Part shown: positions 25,882 to 33,662 of the stretch, in pieces
Layout of the letters: the number at the start of each line of letters is the position of its first letter
How positions within the stretch are numbered: position 1 is the first letter of the stretch
From: Hymenobacter sedentarius
GTDB taxonomy: Bacteria; Bacteroidota; Bacteroidia; Cytophagales; Hymenobacteraceae
DNA: 64,000 bases
Direction of reading: 5' to 3'
Assembly: GCF_001507645.1 (NCBI RefSeq)
Contig: NZ_CP013909.1
Coordinates: 3,720,001 to 3,784,000 of the forward strand
Notes under the pieces: generated by a model
What the model was told of the DNA's origin: nothing
The model's database searches: none
The model's input: the letters and a program-made list of their open reading frames with translations, nothing else
Program-made: the position numbers and the translations under genes

Positions 25882-26448
25882 TTAAATCTCGTAAAGATAT
25901 TTAAGCTCCTCCTTTACTTTCGTTCTTGGAATCTGCGTATTTACCCTTGGTACAAAAGTGTTAATCAATTTCTCTTCAACTCTTTTAACTTCTGCCGCAG
26001 ACCGTAGTTCAGTGTAGTAGAAGTATAAGAAGCCATCATATTGCTTAAGCATCTCGAAAACTTTAATTCGAGGTTTTCCTTTGCCATCTTGGTCAGCAAG
26101 GTATTCTTCGAACCTTACATTAAGCGTTCTATCTGTTTTGCCAACGTAAAACAGATAACTAGTGTCAAAAAACAGGCCTACCTCAGGACACACTACAAAG
26201 CAATAAATACCTCTCACTAATGGGATACTTTTAAGATTGCTTTTGGTGAATTTTACTCGTTTCCATTTAATGTGTGAAGGCAAAGGATTAGTAGTTTCCT
26301 TCCAAAATACTGGATAAAGGAAAAATGCCTTTCTGTGGTCTTTCAGAGTGCCACGCTCTCCGAAATCAAGGTCATAAGGAGCTTTCTTTGGTGCAGATGC
26401 CTTTTTCGCTACGGGAGCTTTCTTTGCTAAAGGGGCTTTCTTTGCCAT
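25882..26448 (-). CDS. GIY-YIG nuclease-domain protein with Lys/Ala-rich tail
   Basis: About 188 residues from MAKKAPLAKKAPVAKKA at 26448 (the longer frame adds 10 residues). The first 25 residues are a KKAP-type repeat like those of histone-H1-like DNA-binding tails. The catalytic GIY-YIG motif is RGIYCFVV, then LFYVGKTDRTLNVRFEEYL with the Tyr-Gly and Arg residues, and the metal-binding Glu is likely in VEEKLINTFVPRVN. GIY-YIG enzymes cut or nick DNA at one strand or both. In this operon it is placed between the sulfurtransferase and the DGQHR protein, so it may cut unmodified DNA, or process it for sulfur insertion. AT-rich like its neighbour. Confidence 0.75.
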   Translation of the reverse strand: MAKKAPLAKKAPVAKKASAPKKAPYDLDFGERGTLKDHRKAFFLYPVFWKETTNPLPSHIKWKRVKFTKSNLKSIPLVRGIYCFVVCPEVGLFFDTSYLFYVGKTDRTLNVRFEEYLADQDGKGKPRIKVFEMLKQYDGFLYFYYTELRSAAEVKRVEEKLINTFVPRVNTQIPRTKVKEELKYLYEI

Positions 26449-26456
26449 ATCGCGGC

Positions 26457-27560
26457 TTATATGAAGCAAGAAGCACAACCTACCTCTTCCTCATCATCCA
26501 AAATATCCAACAGGTAGGGGCTTGCAGGACCTTTCGCTTTGCGCTGCTTGCCAATAGCGTCAAGCTTGATTTGACGCAGACGCGCTGGCTTGATTAAGTC
26601 AGTCAACGACTCTTCCATCCAAGTATATCCGTCCCGCTCATAGGCAAGGGCCCGCTCGAACAGTTCCGGGTGTTGCTCATAAAGCCAAACCCATTCAATC
26701 TTTTGCTGGAAGAAGCAGAAAAAGCAGCCCGAGCGACTACGGGCATATTCGCCCTTTTGCCCGTCAACCTCAAATGTTATTTTCTCATAATAAGCTGGCA
26801 CGCCCACCCCGCTTTCGCGTAACAATCGGAAGATATCGGACCTGATGAGGTTGTCTTCGTTATCGAGTAGTGAGAACGCAGAAGCTTTGGCTAGTGGATA
26901 GGCAGTACCGCGCAGCATCCCAAACACGACCTTATTAAACAAGCGAGTGTCGGCATCGAGTAAGGCATTAAGCTTCTGAGCCTGCGTGAACCCCCGCGAT
27001 AACGGCGTTTCCGCTAAGGCCACCACTCGTGCCAACTGCACCGGTTCGCTTAACTCCTCGTACAGCCCGCGCAGGCGCGCCATGGCATCGTTTTGCAGAA
27101 CCTTCTGCACTACGTCTTCGCTCCAGATGTTGCGCCGGAAGGGGAAAATTGACTGTATGTTAGGTTTGCGCGAGATATAGCCTTCCCGGTCCTCATCGCC
27201 GCGGATGCCTACATAAGAAACTACGGGGTCATTGCCTACGAACTTCTCAAACGGCTCTAGCTTCAGTTTCTTAGTACACCAACGGGCGCTTGATGAAGGC
27301 AGGTATCCACCGTACACCTTTACGAAGTGGTCAAAGGAATCTTCCGGGCTTTCCTCCGCTGCTTCCAAGCGTGTTACCTTCTGCCCCAGGTAGTTTTCCA
27401 GGTTGCTTATTAGCGTGTACGTTTCGGGTAATTCTTTTCCGGTGTCACAGAAGTAGTATTCAAGTTGCAGCTCCGGATGCTTATGCCGTAGGTAAATGGC
27501 CAGCGCCGCGCTGTCCTTGCCGCCGGAAATGCCGAGTAGATGCCGTGTGGGCTTAGTCAT
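26457..27560 (-). CDS. DndC-like PAPS-reductase-family sulfurtransferase
   Basis: A 367-residue PP-loop ATP pyrophosphatase. LGISGGKDSAALAIYLRH gives the SGGxDS loop. A PAPS-reductase-type core follows, and a cysteine motif SGCFFCFFQQKIEWVW near residue 287 is like the iron-sulfur-binding cysteines of DndC. A second pair (CASC) is at the extreme C-terminus. In Dnd systems DndC activates the DNA phosphate with ATP and passes on sulfur from a cysteine desulfurase. No desulfurase gene is present here, so the host IscS/SufS would have to supply sulfur. It starts 4 bases before the ATPase stop boundary and ends 8 bases before the GIY-YIG gene. Confidence 0.8.
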   Translation of the reverse strand: MTKPTRHLLGISGGKDSAALAIYLRHKHPELQLEYYFCDTGKELPETYTLISNLENYLGQKVTRLEAAEESPEDSFDHFVKVYGGYLPSSSARWCTKKLKLEPFEKFVGNDPVVSYVGIRGDEDREGYISRKPNIQSIFPFRRNIWSEDVVQKVLQNDAMARLRGLYEELSEPVQLARVVALAETPLSRGFTQAQKLNALLDADTRLFNKVVFGMLRGTAYPLAKASAFSLLDNEDNLIRSDIFRLLRESGVGVPAYYEKITFEVDGQKGEYARSRSGCFFCFFQQKIEWVWLYEQHPELFERALAYERDGYTWMEESLTDLIKPARLRQIKLDAIGKQRKAKGPASPYLLDILDDEEEVGCASCFI

Positions 27561-27564
27561 GCTA

Positions 27565-30500
27565 TTATAATTGTTCCTGTAGTAGGCGGGCCAGAATTGC
27601 GAGGCTACGGGCTTTGTCTGCGCCTAGTAGTGTGCGTATTTCATTTTCTACAGCTACATCTGCAGCGCTGAGTTGCTTTGGGCGTCGAATGATACGTGTT
27701 TGTTCTTTCTTGCCGAACGCTGCGATGCCCAACCGGAAAATGTCCTCTGTATCAGAGTCAGGGTTGGCCTTCGCTAGCTCACACAAATTGTCCAGCTCAT
27801 GGATGCGCTGCTGAAACTCGTCTTGGAATCTACGTTCGTCTGAGTCCTCAAAGCTGGTCAAGCTCTTACCAAGAATGCAAGTTGACATTGAGTTAAGCCA
27901 CGATTCTCGGTCATCCAGTTTCGACGTTACTCGGTCCTGAAATACGCGGAGGTCGGCCGGTACTCGGTGTTTTTCCAGTCCCTTAAAACGTTCCTGCAGC
28001 CGCCGTTTATAGTGGTCAAAATCTACTGTTTTACCCACTACCTGGCTGCTGATGAAGGCATCCAAGCGAGTTAGTAAAGCCGGATATGCTTGGCGTAGGC
28101 GCGCAATATTTTCCTGCAGTGTTTTTACATACTGCTCCCGCGTTGCCGCGTCGCGCTGCAACTCAGGTAGGTTGAAACCTAGTGCTCCAGGAAACTTCTC
28201 AAAAAAAGCGGCTTCCGGGTCTTTCGCTGTGGAAATGCTCTCGCGCAGGCGCTGGGTGGCCACTGGCAAATTTCGGGTATGTTGCGCATACGCCGGCAAT
28301 TGCTTGTAGAAGGTCAGAAATGGCTTGATTGACTCGATAAAAGCCGCATTGGATACCCGTTCAGTTGTGCCTAACTGAAGCAGTTCCCGATAGTCATTGA
28401 ACAACGCCAACTTTTCAGGCAGCAGCGCGAAGGCCTTTACCGTGTACAGTGTTGGGCTTTTAGTGAAGAGGTCTACAACTTCTAAACGCAGTTCGGGAAT
28501 GTACTTGCCTTGCTCACCGTACAGCGCAAAATCGTGACGCTTCATGAATAAAAACACCGGCACCCAGAAATCTACAAATCCCTGTTTTAGCTTGAGCGGC
28601 TTGCGTAGCAGCTCCTGCATCAGTTCCGAAATTTTCAAGGGTCCTTCTTGAGACCGCTGCAAGAACACTTCACCTACCTGCCATAGAGCTTGGAAAGAAG
28701 CATCAGTGGGAGGAGTCAGAGCATACTCACCGTTAACAATCTGGTGCATCCCTGTCTCCTTTAGGAGCGAGAGGTAGATAGTTTTTTCGGGTGGAAAATT
28801 CTTGGCCGGGAATCCTAGATCAGGGTACTGCCAGTTTTCAAACAGGGCCCGCATGAAGCTCTTGCGGGCCGTTGCGATAGGTGAAGAAAGCTTGGTTTTA
28901 TTAACCAGTTCACTATAGTAGGTTGGTGTGGCAGTGTAGACGTGGTCGGCAATATTGGACAGGCAACGGTTGAAATCCCGTCGGCCTTTAAAATTAAGTT
29001 GGGCCGGTCCATTCGTGTACCACGTAATTGCACCGTCTTGAGCATACAGGCTGTCAATTACATAGTGCCGAAGCAATGCTATTTGGTGTTCAAGAATGCT
29101 GTTTAATTCGCGCTTAGCAACCTTGTCATTTAGGTTCTCATCACGCACTTTGCGCACTTTATCGATCTCGCGAATCAGCTTTTTAATCTCCCCTGACCGC
29201 TCGTATATTCCATAAAGCACAGCATCTTTTCGGTCTCCAACTGTCAACTTTAGCTTATCCAGCGTGAGCGAGTCCGAAAAAATTAGATTTACAAACCCAT
29301 CTACTTCACCCTTGGGTTCCTCCAACAGGGCCTCCTCGGTCATCCTTACCTCGAAGATGCGAGGTGTGCCCTTCTCAAAAGACAATTGCTTAGCTGCGAT
29401 GTAGGGGAAGCTGAAAAACTCCCGTAGTCGCGTGGCCACATCAGTTACCTGCTCTACCAAGTTGCCGGCCTCATCAATTGCCAACTCAATATCTAGGTCG
29501 GTGCCTTCAAACAGGATGTAGCTGTTTTTGTGTGGCACTAGCCGAACCAGCTTTTGCTGTTCCAGCACTTGCAGCACCGGCACGATCGTAGGCACGGCCA
29601 AGCTGATTTGCGCGTAAGTTTCCAAAAAATCTGCGCTAATTTCTGCCCCGGCTGGCGCAAAAATGGACAGCATTCCAATGGATTTCACCAGTTGGTTAGC
29701 TGTTTCCAGTTCAGCTTGGTTTCCGATATGCTTTTCCAACTGCTCAAGCGTGGTCCGAATAATAGCCCACTGCGCAAAATGAGGGTTGTACTTGGACGTG
29801 AGCAAAGAATAGTAATGGAAGCTGAGGTAGTCGTATACCCGACTTAGGCTGAAATAAGTGCCGCGGGCCGCATGTTGCTGTAAACCTAAATAGTCATTCG
29901 AGCGCAGAAAGGTGAACAGAGACCGTTCGTTCTGCCCATATCGCTGCAAGGCTTGAACCAACACGGCCGCCGACAGCAAGTCCATTGGCCATAACTGCTG
30001 CTGCATTTCCGGCGAGAAATAGTCGCGCAACGGAAACGCCTGGGCCTTCGCAATGGCCTTAAACAATCGGCTGTTCATAGCGGCCTCTGGTGCCGTGTCC
30101 TGCTGCGTAGTCCCGAGCTGCTGAGCTGCCAGATATAGCAGCTGCTCCACTGGCTCGTTAAACGTCAGTTCTTTCAGCCGCCCCTTCACCTTCTCCCATT
30201 CCTGCCGTTGGGTGCGCGTCAATTCCAGTGCGTAGCCGCTAACGTCCTGGTGAACGGTTGTTAGCAACAAAATATCCTTGCGCGAGTCGTTGATGTACTC
30301 CGCCAGCTCTTGGATGAAGTAGAGTTCTTCTTCAGGATTCTCTTTCGCAGCGTATTCCAGAAACTTACCAAACTCATCAACCACCAGCACCAACGCCAAC
30401 TTCTTTTTAGCTAGACGGCGGTACTCTTCATCAAGTGCGGCAATGATGGTAGGAGTAGGTGTGTCGGCAGTAGCTCCTACCACGTAGTGCTGCGCCAGGG

Positions 30501-30798
30501 TTTGTTTTAAGGAAGCGTATTGGCCCACAAAATGCTCAAAGTGGAAACCCTTGATATTTTTAAAGCCAGCTTCCAGCCGAAAATACTCGTGCTGCTTGCT
30601 TAACGTTTGCTGGAAAGCCCACAGAAATGCTGATTTCCCCGTGCCATAGGCACCCACGATGTTGAAGCAGTGGATGCCTGAGAGATAGTTGTTGACTAGC
30701 TGCCCAAAAACCGTTTGCGCATTTGGTGTGGGCAGATACGATAACTCCTGTGCGGCATCGCGGACGATGTTAATGGAAGGGCTAAACGGTCTGTCCAT
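27565..30798 (-). CDS. Large P-loop ATPase of the defence operon
   Basis: About 1,077 residues from MDRPFSPSINIV at 30798, which overlaps the DUF4007 stop by 17 bases. Walker A is HCFNIVGAYGTGKSAFLWAF near residue 45 and Walker B is LALVLVVDEFGK near residue 140. Sensor-like TTVHQDVSGYA follows. The remaining 800 residues are helical and unfamiliar. Its size and P-loop plus long helical tail are reminiscent of BrxC-type ATPases of BREX and of DndF/DptF-type ATPases, but no stretch lets me choose. It is the natural partner of the DUF4007 protein encoded upstream. Role: likely target search or activation of modification or restriction. Confidence 0.7.
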   Translation of the reverse strand: MDRPFSPSINIVRDAAQELSYLPTPNAQTVFGQLVNNYLSGIHCFNIVGAYGTGKSAFLWAFQQTLSKQHEYFRLEAGFKNIKGFHFEHFVGQYASLKQTLAQHYVVGATADTPTPTIIAALDEEYRRLAKKKLALVLVVDEFGKFLEYAAKENPEEELYFIQELAEYINDSRKDILLLTTVHQDVSGYALELTRTQRQEWEKVKGRLKELTFNEPVEQLLYLAAQQLGTTQQDTAPEAAMNSRLFKAIAKAQAFPLRDYFSPEMQQQLWPMDLLSAAVLVQALQRYGQNERSLFTFLRSNDYLGLQQHAARGTYFSLSRVYDYLSFHYYSLLTSKYNPHFAQWAIIRTTLEQLEKHIGNQAELETANQLVKSIGMLSIFAPAGAEISADFLETYAQISLAVPTIVPVLQVLEQQKLVRLVPHKNSYILFEGTDLDIELAIDEAGNLVEQVTDVATRLREFFSFPYIAAKQLSFEKGTPRIFEVRMTEEALLEEPKGEVDGFVNLIFSDSLTLDKLKLTVGDRKDAVLYGIYERSGEIKKLIREIDKVRKVRDENLNDKVAKRELNSILEHQIALLRHYVIDSLYAQDGAITWYTNGPAQLNFKGRRDFNRCLSNIADHVYTATPTYYSELVNKTKLSSPIATARKSFMRALFENWQYPDLGFPAKNFPPEKTIYLSLLKETGMHQIVNGEYALTPPTDASFQALWQVGEVFLQRSQEGPLKISELMQELLRKPLKLKQGFVDFWVPVFLFMKRHDFALYGEQGKYIPELRLEVVDLFTKSPTLYTVKAFALLPEKLALFNDYRELLQLGTTERVSNAAFIESIKPFLTFYKQLPAYAQHTRNLPVATQRLRESISTAKDPEAAFFEKFPGALGFNLPELQRDAATREQYVKTLQENIARLRQAYPALLTRLDAFISSQVVGKTVDFDHYKRRLQERFKGLEKHRVPADLRVFQDRVTSKLDDRESWLNSMSTCILGKSLTSFEDSDERRFQDEFQQRIHELDNLCELAKANPDSDTEDIFRLGIAAFGKKEQTRIIRRPKQLSAADVAVENEIRTLLGADKARSLAILARLLQEQL

Positions 30799-31663
30799 AG
30801 TATTCTTGTAGAACCTCAATGAGGTTGATTTGGTCTTTTTTGATAGTTAGCACCCGGTTGCCGGCCGTGCTCGAATAGACGATGGCCGTAGGATAGTATG
30901 CCATCATTTCCTCAATCTTGTAAAACAGTCCTTTCTCGTTTAAGGCAAACACCAATCCCGGCGAATCAGGCGCAACTTCGAGGTCGGTAAAGCTGATGGT
31001 TTCGCCATAAGCTTCGTTTTCTAAGATTACCCGTAGCACTACTTGCCAAGGCAGTTCAGGCCGTTCTAGGTTCTCGATGCTGTAGCGAGTGTCATCATTC
31101 TTGGTTATCAACAACAGGCCTAAGTCTTGCAAAAGGCCCGTAGATTCTTCCTCAATGTCCACCTTGCCTGACTCCTTACCCGAGGGCGCGTAAGCACGCA
31201 CGAATACCTTAATATCAGAGTCTAACGTATTCTCATTTACCGGGCTACCACGTTCCGAACACTTGCGGTTAATAAAGTGCTCTAGCTGAGTTCGACTAAA
31301 TGAAAAACCTTCCTTGCGCAGCTCGTTGAAGATATAGTGATAAAGCGAGGCCCGGCCCGTGCTTACTAGCAAGTAGTGCAGATACCAAAGGGTGGCGTTA
31401 TCCTCAATATATGGGTCAAATCCATCTTGGCTAAACAATTCGTGGGCTACTTGCTTGGGCGTGTCGTTTTCGTCGGTCAACCCGAACGCCCGCAGCCAAT
31501 AGCGAATAGCCGTGACCATGTTTTTCCCGACCCCCAACTTAACCACAGCGTCTTCGTCGGTGAAGCTGCCCCCGGTTTGAATGAAGTCATAGCCCTTCTT
31601 CAACCAGTTGTTTCTACAGATAAAAGTATCGTGACCCTGAAATATTAACCGGTCTAATAACAT
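30782..31663 (-). CDS. DUF4007 family protein, first gene of the operon
   Basis: A 293-residue protein whose N-terminal half fits DUF4007 closely: FQGHDTFICRNNWLKKGYDF, then VVKLGVGKNMVTAIRYWLRA and FDPYIEDNATLWYLHYLL. DUF4007 genes are known to cluster with PAPS-reductase/DndC-like and DGQHR genes in phage-defence islands, but no molecular function is established. The KNM and WYLHY surroundings suggest a helical DNA- or protein-binding scaffold. As the first gene it should set transcript level; a weak promoter is proposed at 31706-31735. Confidence 0.78.
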   Translation of the reverse strand: MLLDRLIFQGHDTFICRNNWLKKGYDFIQTGGSFTDEDAVVKLGVGKNMVTAIRYWLRAFGLTDENDTPKQVAHELFSQDGFDPYIEDNATLWYLHYLLVSTGRASLYHYIFNELRKEGFSFSRTQLEHFINRKCSERGSPVNENTLDSDIKVFVRAYAPSGKESGKVDIEEESTGLLQDLGLLLITKNDDTRYSIENLERPELPWQVVLRVILENEAYGETISFTDLEVAPDSPGLVFALNEKGLFYKIEEMMAYYPTAIVYSSTAGNRVLTIKKDQINLIEVLQEYYGQTV

Positions 31664-31705
31664 AGCAGTGTTTTTTAATGCTAAGGTAGCTGTAAGCAGG
31701 CCTAA

Positions 31706-31735
31706 GCAGATACGACCACTAAGGTTTTGAGCAAA
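31706..31735 (-). promoter_or_regulatory. Candidate promoter of the defence operon
   Basis: On the leftward strand TTTG (31735-31732) is followed after 19 bases by TATCTGC (31712-31706), a partial match to the Bacteroidota TTTG-N19-TAnnTTTG form, 43 bases before the DUF4007 ATG. Confidence 0.3.
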
Positions 31736-31934
31736 TAAAGTTGGCTAAACAGCACTTGAAAACCCATCTGTCTATCATTTTGCTAACGTACCTAGTTGGC
31801 CTACAACTGAGTTAATCAAGTCGCCAGCCTTAGGCAGTAATTCATGCATTTGTAGGCAGGCCGGGTCTGAATAGCATGTCGCCCTAACCCTACTTTGTTC
31901 AGCTCATCTAGTCCAAGTACTACAGAGTCCAGCC

Positions 31935-33233
31935 TCAACTCGAACCCTCCTTCGACAGCTCTTTGGTCTTGCTGACCAGATGGCTGCCCGTGATGGCCAT
32001 GTACCCACCGAGCACCTTGGCATCGGTGCTGCCAATCATTTCCAGTATTTCCGGCACCGAGAAGCCTTGTGTGAACGCATTCGTGATGAAGCTGCGCCGG
32101 CCACAATGGGCACTCAACAGCTTCCACTTCGGCTCCTTGAACTGCACCGCCTCCTTCAGCTTGTGACGATAGTAGTAGACGTCGTTGTCCAGTCCCAGTT
32201 TATGGGCGAGTGCTTTGATGGCCTCGTTCAGCTTCTGCAACGCCACAATGTTCAGGTCGCCGTTGTAACGGTCCATGATGGCCTTGATGCGGTCGTTCAT
32301 CGGCACCTTGGCGTTGCCCCTATTCTTCTGCGTGACGATCGTGAGCAAGCCGTTCTGCACCACCATCTGCTTACTGCGGATGATGTCGCTCCAACGGAAG
32401 CCGGTGAGGCAGCTGAACACGAACACGTCGCGGTACTTCTGCATCTGCGGGGTCAATCCCTCGGCGTGGTAAAAGAGGTCCACCTCCTCCTGCGTGAGGT
32501 AGACGATTTCCTTTTCCTCGTGGTACACCCGCCACTTTCGGTAGGCTTGGTGGGGATGAATGGCGTGCTCGACCTCGCTCCACCGCAGGAAGGATTTGAG
32601 TTCCTTGATGCGCTTGCCGAAGACGTTGTTGTAGCCGCCTCGAATGTCAAGAAAATACTTGGCCAGCTTGGCGTACATAGCGCCGTCCATCTTGTCATAA
32701 GACAATTCTCCTCCGTACCACGTTTGGAACTCGGCGACGATCCGGACGAACAACTCCTTGTCCTTTTTGGTCGAGGCCGCGTCGTGCACCGAGCCCTTCG
32801 AGTAGAGCACCAACAGCTCCTGAAAGCGGTTTCTTTCGGAGCTTACAACCGTAACCTTACGACTTACTTTCGTAACAACCGGGGCGAGCGATACTGCTTC
32901 AATCACCGGCACTGGAACGACTGCGGCAACGGGCGCTGGAGGGAGAACACCATTGAGTAGGCCCCTAACTTTTTCTATGGTAGGATCTTGGCCTTGCAGC
33001 AGTAATGTTCTGGCCGCCGTCATGATGCCCGCCTTGCGTTGCTCAATAATGGCGTTCATCAGGTCGCAGTCGTCATGTGACCGTCGGACACATCCGGCGT
33101 CTTCGTCAAACAGCTCGGGTCGGATAGAGAGTCCGGTTCGTACCGCAAAGTACTGATGCTTGTGGGTGTATCGCACGCTGATGGTGCACTCTTTATTACG
33201 AGCCGGGGTCCGTAAGTACGCGCTGGTTTTCAT
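31935..33233 (-). CDS. Tyrosine-family site-specific recombinase (integrase) of the element
   Basis: A 432-residue recombinase of the phage/conjugative-transposon type. An arm-binding N-terminal domain and SAM-like core-binding domain (to about residue 240) are followed by the catalytic domain. The first Arg is in LTGFRWSDI, a Lys is in VTQKNRGNAKVP, H-x-x-R is SAHCGRRSF, and the Tyr nucleophile is in LGGYMAITG. The usual second His before the nucleophile is replaced (IGSTDAK instead of IGH), a variation tolerated in some integrases. It is leftward and lies at the edge of the element, with candidate attachment DNA beyond 33233. It probably integrates and excises the whole 33-kb region. Confidence 0.88.
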   Translation of the reverse strand: MKTSAYLRTPARNKECTISVRYTHKHQYFAVRTGLSIRPELFDEDAGCVRRSHDDCDLMNAIIEQRKAGIMTAARTLLLQGQDPTIEKVRGLLNGVLPPAPVAAVVPVPVIEAVSLAPVVTKVSRKVTVVSSERNRFQELLVLYSKGSVHDAASTKKDKELFVRIVAEFQTWYGGELSYDKMDGAMYAKLAKYFLDIRGGYNNVFGKRIKELKSFLRWSEVEHAIHPHQAYRKWRVYHEEKEIVYLTQEEVDLFYHAEGLTPQMQKYRDVFVFSCLTGFRWSDIIRSKQMVVQNGLLTIVTQKNRGNAKVPMNDRIKAIMDRYNGDLNIVALQKLNEAIKALAHKLGLDNDVYYYRHKLKEAVQFKEPKWKLLSAHCGRRSFITNAFTQGFSVPEILEMIGSTDAKVLGGYMAITGSHLVSKTKELSKEGSS

Positions 33234-33285
33234 TAAATTGTGCTATTTAGTACAATCCGAAGATAGCGCGTTCTGCGACTCTTTT

Positions 33286-33306
33286 AGCAGCGCAAATAGT
33301 GCTGCT
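33286..33306. repeat. Palindrome upstream of the integrase
   Basis: AGCAGCGC / GTGCTGCT arms around AAATA, immediately upstream of the integrase. It is a possible arm-type or core-type recombinase binding site. Confidence 0.3.
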
Positions 33307-33372
33307 TTTTGTAGCGCATTGGAACACTCAGAAGGCTAGAGAACAGCCCAAAAAGGCACTTTTCGAGCAGAG

Positions 33373-33392
33373 TCGAGTCCCGTCCAGACCGC
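33373..33392 (+). other. Candidate attachment-site remnant (tRNA 3' end)
   Basis: TCGAGTCCCGTCCAGACC looks like the T-loop, T-stem and acceptor 3' half of a tRNA gene, without the rest of the tRNA, and is followed by a strong terminator at 33406. A tRNA 3' fragment plus terminator beside an integrase is what an att site looks like when the full tRNA gene lies at the opposite end of the element, outside the window. Confidence 0.35.
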
Positions 33393-33405
33393 TACCGTTT
33401 GCAAG

Positions 33406-33442
33406 AAAGCGCCCTGTACTCAATGAGTTACAGGGCGCTTTT
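33406..33442 (+). terminator. Terminator at the element-host junction
   Basis: Stem AAAGCGCCCTGTA / TACAGGGCGCTTTT with a nine-base loop. No gene ends just before it, which fits the tRNA-remnant reading. Confidence 0.8.
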
Positions 33443-33662
33443 CGTTTGGAAGTATGTATTGAATGCTCGAGAACAGTTCGAGGTTGCTCCTTTCCTCTAA
33501 ATTCATCCAAGCACGGGGATTATGCCCGACCGCGGCCAGGGTGCAAGAGGCCCATTCTGCGGCGTGAACGCGGTGAGCAGAAGCATAAGAGCAAGGGTTA
33601 AGAAGCGGCAAAACACCAGGCAAATGCCGGAGCGGGTATGGCCGTACCCTTTACCGCTGGGG
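33443..33662. other. Intergenic region at the junction with host chromosome
   Basis: About 220 bases with no recognisable gene. Composition returns to host-like GC toward the aldehyde dehydrogenase stop. Confidence 0.5.

Noticed and set aside
27565..31663. BREX system assignment for the ATPase and DUF4007 genes
   Set aside because: No PglZ, PglX methyltransferase or BrxL/Lon-like protein is found nearby, while DndC-, DndD- and DGQHR-type genes are present.
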